This document shows positions 1 through 6,127 of a stretch of DNA of 11,179 nucleotides, in pieces. The DNA is taken from positions 1-11,179 of the forward strand of contig JAVVHL010000031.1 in the NCBI GenBank assembly GCA_032249575.1, read 5' to 3'. The notes below the pieces were generated by a model. The model had not been told where the DNA came from. It did not search any database and saw nothing but the letters and a program-made list of their open reading frames with translations. This DNA comes from Calditenuis sp032249575. GTDB taxonomy: Archaea > Thermoproteota > Nitrososphaeria_A > Caldarchaeales > Calditenuaceae. The first letter of the stretch is position 1, and every line of letters starts with the position of its first letter. The position numbers and the translations under genes were made by a program.

Positions 1-22
1 GATCTGCGTAGAGACGAGACGG

Positions 23-29
23 TTATATC
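23..29 (+). promoter_or_regulatory. TATA-like box of rhodanese gene
   Basis: TTATATC lies about 34 nt before the ATG at 60, in an A/T-richer stretch of otherwise G+C-rich DNA. Archaeal TATA boxes sit about 26 nt before the transcription start, so transcription would begin near position 52 and leave a leader of under 10 nt. No Shine-Dalgarno sequence precedes the ATG, which fits leaderless or near-leaderless translation. The assignment is inferred from position and composition only. Confidence 0.45.
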
Positions 30-59
30 CAGAGATTAGCTGGAAATTAGTCGAGAGAA

Positions 60-899
60 ATGTCCCAAACAGTTCCTCCACTGGTATCGACAGAGTGGGT
101 CGCGAAGAACCTGGACAACCCCAACGTGAGGATCGTCGAGGTGGACTACGACCCGCAGACGGCGTATTACCAGGGGCACATCAGGGGGGCTATACTGTGG
201 GACTGGAAGAAGGACATCAACGACCAGCTGGAGAGGAACATCGTCTCGAAGGAGGGGTTCGAGGCGCTGATGTCGAGGAGCGGCATCTCCAACGACACGC
301 ACGTCGTCCTCTACGGCGATTACAACAACTGGTTCGCCGCCTTCGCCTTCTGGGTGATGAAGCTTTACAACCACGAGAAGGTTAGCCTGATGGACGGCGG
401 GAGGAAGAAGTGGATAGCCGAGGAGAGGGAGCTTGTCACCGAGGTCCCGAGCTACCCGCCAGCGCAGTACAGGGTCACGAGGGTGAACTACGAGTTCAGG
501 ATCTTCATGAACGACGTGAGGACCAGAATAGGGAGCCCGAATGTTGTGTTGGTCGACGTGAGGTCGCCCGACGAGTACACCGGCAAGATCCTCGCCCCGC
601 CCGAATATCCGACCGAACATGCCCAGAGGGGAGGTCACATCCCAGGAGCGATCAACATACCTTGGGGCAAGGCGCTCAACGAGGACGGGACCTTCAAGCC
701 CGTCGAGGAGCTGAGGAAGCTCTACGAGTCCGCTGGTGTCACGCCTGACAAGGAGGTGATAACCTACTGCAGGATCGGCGAGAGGTCCTCCGTTACGTGG
801 TTCGTCCTGAAGTACCTGCTGGGATACCCGAAGGTCCGGAACTACGACGGAAGCTGGAGCGAGTGGGGCAACGCCGTGGGAGTCCCCATCGAGCGCTGA
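60..899 (+). CDS. Two-domain rhodanese (thiosulfate sulfurtransferase)
   Basis: This 279-residue protein has the usual length of tandem-rhodanese sulfurtransferases, which move a sulfane sulfur from thiosulfate or 3-mercaptopyruvate to cyanide or thiol acceptors. Residues ~8-125 form the N-terminal domain: its active-site position reads LYGDYNNW (85-91 region), with Asp where catalytic domains carry Cys, so this half is non-catalytic as usual. Residues ~140-279 form the active domain, with VLVDVRSPDEY (163-173), the CH2-like RGGHIPGAINIPW (190-202) and the persulfide loop CRIGERSS, with Cys237. There is no signal peptide or membrane segment, so it is probably cytosolic. The ATG at 60 is the first start after a TATA-like box and yields a normal N-terminus. 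A T6 run at 939-944 follows the gene. The CRIGERSS loop is closer to thiosulfate than to mercaptopyruvate sulfurtransferases (typically CGSGVTA), but substrate cannot be proved from sequence. Confidence 0.93.
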   Translation: MSQTVPPLVSTEWVAKNLDNPNVRIVEVDYDPQTAYYQGHIRGAILWDWKKDINDQLERNIVSKEGFEALMSRSGISNDTHVVLYGDYNNWFAAFAFWVMKLYNHEKVSLMDGGRKKWIAEERELVTEVPSYPPAQYRVTRVNYEFRIFMNDVRTRIGSPNVVLVDVRSPDEYTGKILAPPEYPTEHAQRGGHIPGAINIPWGKALNEDGTFKPVEELRKLYESAGVTPDKEVITYCRIGERSSVTWFVLKYLLGYPKVRNYDGSWSEWGNAVGVPIER

Positions 900-938
900 T
901 CCTGGACCTCCTAGTTCTCCGGTCCTAGAGTAAGCTCA

Positions 939-944
939 TTTTTT
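939..944 (+). terminator. T6 run after rhodanese gene (possible terminator)
   Basis: A run of six T lies about 40 nt after the rhodanese stop, in a short A/T-rich patch. Archaeal RNA polymerase often terminates at T tracts without a hairpin. The same patch is also about 33-38 nt before the ATG of the next gene and could instead contribute to its promoter. Confidence 0.35.
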
Positions 945-976
945 CGCGCTTCGTTGCAGATTAGGGTATAAGTGGG

Positions 977-1870
977 ATGGTTCCTGTCACGCACGTAGGC
1001 AAGAACGTCTACGTCATCGACAACGGAGGGCTCGGGTACGAGAGGACCAACGCGACCTATGTCGTCAGGACCGAGAGCGGCTCATTCCTGATCGACACAG
1101 GTTACGCCATCGCTTACAGGAGGTTGATGCAGGGGCTCAGGGCCATCGGGATCGGAAGGAACGAGCTGAAGGCCGTCCTGCTGACGCACGTCCACCTTGA
1201 CCACTGCGGAGCCGCCCCTCTCCTCCTCAGGGAGTTCGGGGACGCCGTTGTTGTGGTCCATCCCAAGGGCGCGAGGCACTTGGAGGATCCGGGGAGGTTG
1301 CTCGAGGCTACGAAGGAGATCTTCGGCGAGGCGGTGTTCAGGAGGATGGGAGGGCTCGAGCCGGTGGAGGGTTCGAGGATCGTGAGGGTCTCCGACGAGG
1401 AGGAGCTGGAGTTCGGTCAGGTCACGGTCAGGGCCCTCTACACGCCTGGCCATGCGCCCCATCACGTCGCCTACCTCCTCGAGCCACACCGTTTCGTCTT
1501 CGCCGGCGACGCCGTCTCCACAAGGGGACCGATTTTCAGGGTCCCGCTGCCCGACACGGTGCCGCCGGGCTTCGACATCGAGGCAGGCATGAGGAGCATA
1601 AGGCGGATCTTCGAGCTGGACCCGAGGCTCGTCCTGATAACGCACTACGGCTGGTACGTGGCCTCGCGGGAGCTGATGGAGGAGGAGCTCGAGCTGTACA
1701 AGCGTTGGTTCGAGAGGATCGGCTCGATGAAGGCGAAGGGGATGGACAGGTTCGCGGCAGCGGAGCAGATCATCCGCGAGTTAGAGGACGGCCTCCGCAT
1801 GCCTCTCCACCCCGTAGCCCGGGATTGGATACGCCGGTACGTCTGGGGCGCGTACTTGAGCGTGAGCTGA
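977..1870 (+). CDS. Metallo-beta-lactamase-fold hydrolase
   Basis: This 297-residue protein is a complete MBL-fold domain. The metal-binding set is visible: THVHLDH (His71, His73, Asp75, His76), His159 in TPGHAPHH, Asp178 in FAGDAV, and His223 in THYGW. This is the canonical two-metal (usually Zn or Fe) centre. LIDTGYA near residue 40 is the usual strand before the motif. The C-terminal helical part (~230-297) is typical of the glyoxalase II/uncharacterised-hydrolase branch rather than of RNase J/CPSF-type nucleases, since no beta-CASP domain is present. No signal peptide is seen. The ATG at 977 is the only start near the first conserved strand. It follows the rhodanese gene by 77 bp. Some MBL proteins act with rhodaneses in persulfide metabolism (ETHE1-type dioxygenases), but the motif set here does not single out that activity; substrate unknown. 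Confidence 0.9.
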   Translation: MVPVTHVGKNVYVIDNGGLGYERTNATYVVRTESGSFLIDTGYAIAYRRLMQGLRAIGIGRNELKAVLLTHVHLDHCGAAPLLLREFGDAVVVVHPKGARHLEDPGRLLEATKEIFGEAVFRRMGGLEPVEGSRIVRVSDEEELEFGQVTVRALYTPGHAPHHVAYLLEPHRFVFAGDAVSTRGPIFRVPLPDTVPPGFDIEAGMRSIRRIFELDPRLVLITHYGWYVASRELMEEELELYKRWFERIGSMKAKGMDRFAAAEQIIRELEDGLRMPLHPVARDWIRRYVWGAYLSVS

Positions 1871-1990
1871 CCGGCAAGACAGTTTCGGGTCCGTCGATGT
1901 GAAGCGTCCCGAGGGCGTTTTCGTCGTCAAAGGAGGGTTGCGGTCACCGGCCCCGCTGCAACGCTCAACCCGTCTCGGCATGCCCTCAGG

Positions 1991-2000
1991 GAGATATACC
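1991..2000 (+). promoter_or_regulatory. TATA-like box of the S19e gene
   Basis: GAGATATACC is the most A/T-rich element in the 141-bp gap before S19e. Its centre (~1996) predicts a transcription start near 2021-2023. That is past the ATG at 2012 and next to the in-frame GTG at 2021, which makes a leaderless mRNA starting at GTG 2021 a real alternative. The rest of the gap (1871-1990) holds no ORF or RNA gene that I can support. Confidence 0.45.
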
Positions 2001-2011
2001 ACCGGGATCGG

Positions 2012-2455
2012 ATGGGACCCGTGAGCGTGAAGCTGGTGCGGCCTGAGGCGCTGATCAGGGAGCTGGCGAGGTACCTGAAGGAGAACAGATTGGTGACGCC
2101 GCCGCCTTGGGCGATGTTCGTCAAGACGGGCGTGGCCAAGGAGAGACCTCCCCAGGATCCTGACTGGTGGTACGTCAGGTGCGCCTCCCTCCTCAGGAAG
2201 CTCTACCTCAAGGGGCCGATAGGCGTCTCGAGGCTCAGGAGGGAGTACAGCGACAGGCACAGGGTAGGTCACGGCAAACCCCACTCGGCTCCAGCGAGCG
2301 GGAACATCATCAGGAAGGCGCTGCAGCAGCTCGAGGCGGCCGGACTCGTCACGAAGCAGGACAGGAAGGGCCGCGTCCTCTCGGAGAAGGGGAGGAAGCT
2401 GGTGGAGGACTTCTGCGACAGGATACTGAAGGCCGAGCAGCAGGCGCCCGCATGA
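2012..2455 (+). CDS. rps19e: 30S ribosomal protein S19e
   Basis: This 147-residue protein matches archaeal/eukaryotic S19e in length and order: an N-terminal helix (ALIRELARYLKE), the DWWYVRCASLLRKLY helix, a KGPIGVSRLRREY segment, then the basic loop and helix ending in SGNIIRKALQQLEAAGLV, and a wing with KGRVLSEKGRKL. S19e is a winged-helix protein of the small-subunit head, needed for 18S maturation in eukaryotes, and has no bacterial counterpart. The ATG at 2012 gives a three-residue extension; the in-frame GTG at 2021 would give MSVKLVRPEAL, which aligns better with homologue starts I remember and with the TATA-predicted transcription start. Its stop overlaps the next start as ATGA, so the two are probably translationally coupled. 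In many archaea S19e is followed by a PDCD5-family protein; the gene here does not look like one. Confidence 0.95.
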   Translation: MGPVSVKLVRPEALIRELARYLKENRLVTPPPWAMFVKTGVAKERPPQDPDWWYVRCASLLRKLYLKGPIGVSRLRREYSDRHRVGHGKPHSAPASGNIIRKALQQLEAAGLVTKQDRKGRVLSEKGRKLVEDFCDRILKAEQQAPA

Positions 2456-2646
2456 ACGCGAGGGAACGGATGAGGTCGGTCAGGAAGGAGCTCGACGAGC
2501 TCTCTGGAGATGTGCTTGCCCTGAGGAGGTCGTACGAGGAGGGCTCTCTGGATCTGGACGAGTACTTCGAGAAGAGGTTCGTGCTCGAGGTCGTCCATAC
2601 GTCACGTGCCGTCTCTGCGCTGAGGAAGGCCTTCCATATGGACTAA
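2452..2646 (+). CDS. Unrecognised 64-residue helical protein coupled to S19e
   Basis: I do not recognise this family. The 64 residues are charged and almost wholly helical by inspection: helix 1 runs about residues 3-29 (RERMRSVRKELDELSGDVL onward), then a turn at EEGSLDLDEYFEKR, then helix 2 to the end, which suggests a helical hairpin or short coiled coil. It has no Cys pairs, signal peptide or membrane segment. The case for a real gene is its ATGA overlap with the S19e stop, its coding-like composition matching neighbours (AGG, GAG and CTC codons), and its stop only 4 nt before the convergent gene's stop. The PDCD5 protein that often follows S19e in archaea is about 110 residues with different motifs, so this is not an obvious version of it. 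It may be ribosome-associated by guilt of location only. Confidence 0.7.
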   Translation: MNARERMRSVRKELDELSGDVLALRRSYEEGSLDLDEYFEKRFVLEVVHTSRAVSALRKAFHMD

Positions 2647-2650
2647 GCCC

Positions 2651-4705
2651 TCAACCGCCCTCGCCCATCATCCTCGCCAGCTCCTCGGGGTCGTTCGTCG
2701 GCATCCTGCAGCTGAAACCCTCACAGAGGTAGTAGGTAGGCCCTGGAGATATCACAACCTTGTCGCGGGCGGTGCTGCTGATGTGGGCAGGTAGCGAGCG
2801 CCTGTCGACCGGGATGAAGACCGTGTAGGGCTGGAACGACCTGACCGCTGCGGTCACGTGCTCAAAGGGCTCACCGCTTTCGTATGCGACGAAGAGCTCC
2901 CTCGACTCCCTCCCGAGGATCGGCATAGACGCGACGAGGTAGGGGAAGGCCAGAGGCTCGTCCTCGACCCTACCGCAGGTCCTGAGCGCCATCTCCGCCA
3001 ACCTATAGGCCCTCTCCTCTCCGGTGGCGTGGAAGACCTTCGCCGCGAGGAGAAATGTCAGCGAGGCTCCCGAGGGGACTACGCCCTCGTAATCCTCCAC
3101 GATGCCTGCGTGGGGACCCCTTTCGTCGCGGGGCGATGCCTGTAGCGTTCCGTCGTCCGATGCGAACCTCTCAGCCACAGCGTCGAGCAATTTCACGGCC
3201 AGGTCGAGCCATTTTTCGTCTCCAGTGAGAGAAAAGACGTCAAAGGCCGCGTTGCCCACAGCCGCGTAGTCCTCGAGCCTTCCCTCCACATCGCTCCTCC
3301 CCTTGAGCCAGTACCTCCAGACCCTGCTGCCCTCCACCACTGCCGACCTGAGCCCACCCATGACCTCCAGCGCCATCCCGAGGAATGCCCTCTCGCGGAG
3401 ATGGAGGGCGGCTGACACGAGCGCCGAGACCGCGAGGCCGTTCCAAGACGCTATGACCTTCTCGTCCCTCTCGGGCCTCACACGCGAACCCCTCAGCTCC
3501 ATCAGCCTCATCCGCACCAGCTCGACCGCCTCGGAAGGTTCGACGCCGAGCGCCGACGTGAGCTCCTCGGTCCTCCCTGCCCTGAAGAGGACGTTCCTCC
3601 CTCCCTCGAAGTTCCCTGCTGGAGTCGCGCCGAAGAGGGCCGCCACCTTTTTTCCGACGTCGGGCCCGAAGGCGGAGACGATCTCTTCGTAGGTCCAGGT
3701 GTAGAAGAGGCCCTCCACCCCTTCAGACTCGGCGTCGAGCGAGGAGCAGAAGGCACCGCATTCGGACCTCAACTCCCTCCGGAGGAAGTCTGCGGTCAGC
3801 CTGACGACCTCAGCGTACGAAGGGTCCCGGGTAACGGCGTACGCCTCCGAGTAGACCTGCACCAGCAGCGCGTTGTCGTACAGCATCTTCTCGAAGTGTG
3901 GTATCCTCCAGGCCCTGTCGACGGCGTACCTGTGGAAGCCTCCGCCTACCTGGTCCATTATGCCGCCCCTCATCATGGCGTCCAGCGTCTTCCTGAGCAT
4001 CTTCAGGGCCACAGGGTCTCCAGTCAGGTGATGGTGCCTCAGGAGCAACATCAGGTATCCCTGGTTCGGGAACTTAGGCGCCGACCCAAAGCCCCCGTAC
4101 TCGTCGTCGAAGAGCATCACCAGCTGGTCGAAGGCCGCCTCAATCGTCCTCCTCGACGGCTCCACCTTCTCGGGCCTCCGCCACTGCGTGAAGCTCTCCC
4201 TGACTGCCCTGTCGATTCTTTCAGCCTCGGCAAGGACCTGCTCCCTCCTCGTCTTCCAGGCCTGGATCACCGCGTCTAAGACCTGCCTGAAGCTCGGCAG
4301 TCCGTACCTCGGTTCCTTCGGGAAGTAGGTCCCTCCGTAAAAGGGCTTGAGGTCGGGAGTGAGGAAAACGGAGAGCGGCCACCCGCCGGTCCCGGTCATC
4401 AGTTGGACGGCCCTCATGTAGTACTCGTCGACGTGGGGGTGCTCCTCGCGGTCGACCTTGATGGGAACGAAGTGCCTGTTCAGGACCTTGGCGACCTCCT
4501 CGTCGCTGAAGGACTCCCTCTCCATCACGGAGCACCAGTGGCAGGCGAGGTAACCGATGCTGAGGAAGATCGGCTTGTCCTCCTCCTTCGCCTTCCTGAA
4601 GGCCTCCTCTCCCCAAGGGTACCAGTCGACGGGGTTGAAGGCGTGCCTTCTGAGGTAAGGGCTCTTCGCGTCGATCAGCCTGTTCGGCCTCCTTTGATCG
4701 CCCAT
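2651..4705 (-). CDS. YyaL/SPATA20-type thioredoxin-domain protein (DUF255)
   Basis: The product is 684 residues, the usual length for this family. The N-terminal thioredoxin-like domain (~1-150) carries SPYLRRHAFNPVDWYPWG, KPIFLSIGYLACHWCSVM with the CxxC pair at Cys55/Cys58, KVDREE, and GTGGWPLSVFLTPD. The long C-terminal part is an (alpha/alpha)6-barrel-like region with GGFGSAPKFPN, GGGFHRYAVDRAWRIPHFEKMLYDN and a Cys pair (CEGFSC) near the end. The molecular function of the family is unsettled; a redox or sugar-related role is proposed because of the two folds. The Ser after CHWC replaces a His usual in homologues (CHWCHVM), and HPHVD stands where RPDID is usual. I prefer ATG 4705 over ATG 4717 because the TATA-like box at 4730-4736 predicts transcription starting near 4707 and homologues begin just before NRLI. 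Divergent from cmk. Confidence 0.92.
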   Translation of the reverse strand: MGDQRRPNRLIDAKSPYLRRHAFNPVDWYPWGEEAFRKAKEEDKPIFLSIGYLACHWCSVMERESFSDEEVAKVLNRHFVPIKVDREEHPHVDEYYMRAVQLMTGTGGWPLSVFLTPDLKPFYGGTYFPKEPRYGLPSFRQVLDAVIQAWKTRREQVLAEAERIDRAVRESFTQWRRPEKVEPSRRTIEAAFDQLVMLFDDEYGGFGSAPKFPNQGYLMLLLRHHHLTGDPVALKMLRKTLDAMMRGGIMDQVGGGFHRYAVDRAWRIPHFEKMLYDNALLVQVYSEAYAVTRDPSYAEVVRLTADFLRRELRSECGAFCSSLDAESEGVEGLFYTWTYEEIVSAFGPDVGKKVAALFGATPAGNFEGGRNVLFRAGRTEELTSALGVEPSEAVELVRMRLMELRGSRVRPERDEKVIASWNGLAVSALVSAALHLRERAFLGMALEVMGGLRSAVVEGSRVWRYWLKGRSDVEGRLEDYAAVGNAAFDVFSLTGDEKWLDLAVKLLDAVAERFASDDGTLQASPRDERGPHAGIVEDYEGVVPSGASLTFLLAAKVFHATGEERAYRLAEMALRTCGRVEDEPLAFPYLVASMPILGRESRELFVAYESGEPFEHVTAAVRSFQPYTVFIPVDRRSLPAHISSTARDKVVISPGPTYYLCEGFSCRMPTNDPEELARMMGEGG

Positions 4706-4729
4706 CCTCAACGTCATAAGATCGCCTTG

Positions 4730-4736
4730 AGATAAG
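4730..4736 (-). promoter_or_regulatory. Core promoter CTTATCT of the YyaL-type gene
   Basis: Read on the minus strand this is CTTATCT, centred 28 nt before ATG 4705 and only 16 nt before ATG 4717. At the standard TATA-to-start distance the mRNA would begin at about 4707, giving a leaderless message from ATG 4705. The identical 7-mer precedes the L15 and HEPN genes. Confidence 0.5.
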
Positions 4737-4775
4737 GCCGTCTCACCTGAACGGTCATCGCTTTAACGAAGCCCG

Positions 4776-4785
4776 AGGAGGTGAT
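4776..4785 (+). promoter_or_regulatory. Near-perfect Shine-Dalgarno of cmk
   Basis: AGGAGGTGAT pairs over ten bases with the conserved 3' end of archaeal 16S rRNA. Its GGAGG core ends 8 nt before the GTG at 4790, an ideal spacing. The upstream in-frame GTG (4781) and ATG (4784) lie inside this element and so are unlikely starts. A competing leaderless signal, TTTAA at 4762-4766, points to the same GTG. Confidence 0.7.
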
Positions 4786-4789
4786 GGGC

Positions 4790-5371
4790 GTGAAGCGGAG
4801 AACGAAGAAGGTGCTGGTGCTGATATCAGGCTATGCTGCGACCGGGAAGAGCACGCTGGGTCGTGCCCTGGCGAAGAGGCTCGGCATACCCTACTACTCC
4901 GGCGGTGACGCGCTGATGCGGCTGGCCCGGAAGATGGGGTTCAACGCGAGGGGGAGGAAGTGGTGGGACACGGAGGAGGGCATGAGGTTCCTCAGGATGA
5001 GGGAGGAGAACTTCGAGTTCGACCGGAAGGTCGACGAGGAGCTGGTCCAGATAGCGAAGGAGGGCTCTGCGGTGATCGACGGCTGGGTGATCCCGTGGCT
5101 CGTAGACGACGGCTTCAAGGTCTGGTTGAAGGCCGACCTCGAGACGAGGGCCGCGAGGCTGGCGAAGAGGGGGAAGATGGGGTACGAGGAGGCGCTGAAG
5201 GTGCTGAAGGAGAGGGAGGAGAGGAACAGGGAGCTGTACATGCGCCTCTACGGCATCAAGTGGGGCGAGGACTTGGCGCCGTTCCACCTGGTCCTCGACT
5301 CGACGAGGTTAGGAAAGGAGGACGTGCTGAGGGTCGTGTTGACGGCGGTGAGGGCCTACTTCGGCGTCTGA
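4790..5371 (+). CDS. cmk: Cytidylate kinase, archaeal type
   Basis: This 193-residue enzyme would phosphorylate CMP/dCMP to the diphosphate with ATP, in the cytosol. The Walker A loop is SGYAATGKST (residues 13-22), matching GxxxxGK[ST], although archaeal Cmk more often has GGPPGSGKT. Further family marks are YSGGDALMRLA (substrate side), FEFDRKVDEELVQIAKEG, AVIDGWVIPWLV, FKVWLKADLETRAARLAKR (113-127 region, LID start), and the EREERNRELYMRLYGI helix. The start GTG 4790 is chosen because a ten-base Shine-Dalgarno lies just upstream and overlaps the earlier candidate starts. In many archaea cmk follows L34e in one operon on one strand; here it is on the opposite strand, and its last 16 bp overlap the end of L34e. 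It is divergent from the YyaL-type gene with less than 90 bp between starts. AMP kinase activity is a less likely alternative. Confidence 0.88.
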   Translation: MKRRTKKVLVLISGYAATGKSTLGRALAKRLGIPYYSGGDALMRLARKMGFNARGRKWWDTEEGMRFLRMREENFEFDRKVDEELVQIAKEGSAVIDGWVIPWLVDDGFKVWLKADLETRAARLAKRGKMGYEEALKVLKEREERNRELYMRLYGIKWGEDLAPFHLVLDSTRLGKEDVLRVVLTAVRAYFGV

Positions 5372-5640
5372 AGGGCCCACTCTGCCAAGACGCTCTCCCT
5401 TATCATCGACTCGAGGCAACGGTGGCAGACGTTGCCTCCGTGTAGCCTGCTGACCCTCTTCTGGGACTTGGGAATGGGCCTCTCGTCGTCGCGCCTGATG
5501 CCGTGGAGGACCTCGCCGCAGATCCCGCACCTCCTGAACCCTGGCCTCTTGTCCTCGTAGTGGACGACGGTCCTGCCGCCTGGAGTCCTGACGAAGACCC
5601 TCCTGATGCCCTTTCTAACCCTCTGGCTTCTCGTCGGCAA
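5356..5640 (-). CDS. rpl34e: 50S ribosomal protein L34e
   Basis: The protein is 94 residues, the usual archaeal size. It begins MPTRSQRVRKGIRRVFVRTP, followed by GGRTVVHYEDKRPGF, the core signature of L34e. Two CxxC pairs, CGIC (Cys38/41) and CHRC (Cys72/75), form a zinc site. It is an archaeal/eukaryotic large-subunit protein absent from bacteria. I choose TTG at 5640 rather than GTG at 5649: AGGGGTGA (5653-5646) is a Shine-Dalgarno that contains that GTG, the GGTGA-N5-start spacing equals that of cmk, and MPTRS matches the MP.RS beginnings of homologues. It starts 26 bp inside the end of the DUF106 gene, so the two are co-transcribed and probably coupled. Its end overlaps the convergent cmk by 16 bp. 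Confidence 0.93.
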   Translation of the reverse strand: MPTRSQRVRKGIRRVFVRTPGGRTVVHYEDKRPGFRRCGICGEVLHGIRRDDERPIPKSQKRVSRLHGGNVCHRCLESMIRESVLAEWALQTPK

Positions 5641-6127
5641 GCCTCTCACCCCTTCCGGGATGCCTGCGGACCGGTTGGACCGGCGGATTGATTAACCTGT
5701 TGAGGAGCGTGCCGAAGGCGAAGGCCGAGAGGATGTACCAGCCGAAGAACGGGATGCCGCCCTGCGCTACAACGAACGGCAGGTAGAAGCCTGGAGGGGC
5801 ATGGAGGATCGGGTTGGTCCCGTAGTGCGCCGTGGCCCAGCTCAGGAAGGCCAAGTAGATCGCCAAGGTCGAGAACATCAGGATCATGTTCTTGCCCATC
5901 AGCCTGGTCTGGACCCGTTGGTAGTACTCCTTCTTTTTCTCGAGGCGCTGGAGGGCCTTGGCGTCCTTCTGCCTCACCGCCTTCAGCACCTCCTTTTGGT
6001 ACTCCTGGACCTCGGCCATCAGGAGCATGTCCTCCCTCGTGAAGAGCTTCCGGCGTATCAGCGAGGTGAGCAGCGAGAGCGCTACGGTCAGCGCCATTAT
6101 CTCGACGGCCTGTGTTGGGAGGGGCAT
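5615..6127 (-). CDS. EMC3/YidC-like membrane insertase homologue (DUF106)
   Basis: The 170-residue protein has the arrangement of archaeal DUF106 proteins: an N-out/TM1 segment (~8-24), a charged cytosolic coiled-coil hairpin (~30-75, rich in KAVRQKDAKALQRLEKKKEYYQR), TM2 (~80-98) and TM3 (~124-146), and a basic, polar cytosolic tail. The archaeal family has been placed in the Oxa1 superfamily with YidC, Get1, EMC3 and TMCO1, whose members insert nascent proteins into membranes and whose coiled coil contacts ribosome or translocon. Its start overlaps the SecY stop by one base (TGATG), with GGGGAGG (6138-6132) as ribosome binding site 4 nt upstream, so translation is coupled to SecY. This supports a joint role at the translocon. 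In many archaea adenylate kinase (adkA) sits between these two genes; it is missing here. Confidence 0.88.
   Translation of the reverse strand: MPLPTQAVEIMALTVALSLLTSLIRRKLFTREDMLLMAEVQEYQKEVLKAVRQKDAKALQRLEKKKEYYQRVQTRLMGKNMILMFSTLAIYLAFLSWATAHYGTNPILHAPPGFYLPFVVAQGGIPFFGWYILSAFAFGTLLNRLINPPVQPVRRHPGRGERLADEKPEG
5646..5653 (-). promoter_or_regulatory. Shine-Dalgarno deciding the L34e start
   Basis: On the minus strand AGGGGTGA lies 5 nt before TTG 5640, inside the DUF106 coding sequence. The in-frame GTG 5649 is part of the element itself. Confidence 0.6.

Noticed and set aside
36..638. Long antisense frames opposite the rhodanese, MBL, YyaL-type and SecY genes.
   Set aside because: They are typical artefacts of high-G+C DNA, with Arg/Pro/His-rich low-complexity translations and no family motifs.
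967..971. TATAA just before ATG 977 as promoter of the MBL gene.
   Set aside because: It is only ~8 nt before the ATG; transcription would begin inside the gene after the only usable start.
1871..2011. Possible C/D box RNA in the gap before S19e, because GATGTGA resembles a C box.
   Set aside because: The match to RUGAUGA is imperfect and no suitably placed D/D' CUGA boxes are present.
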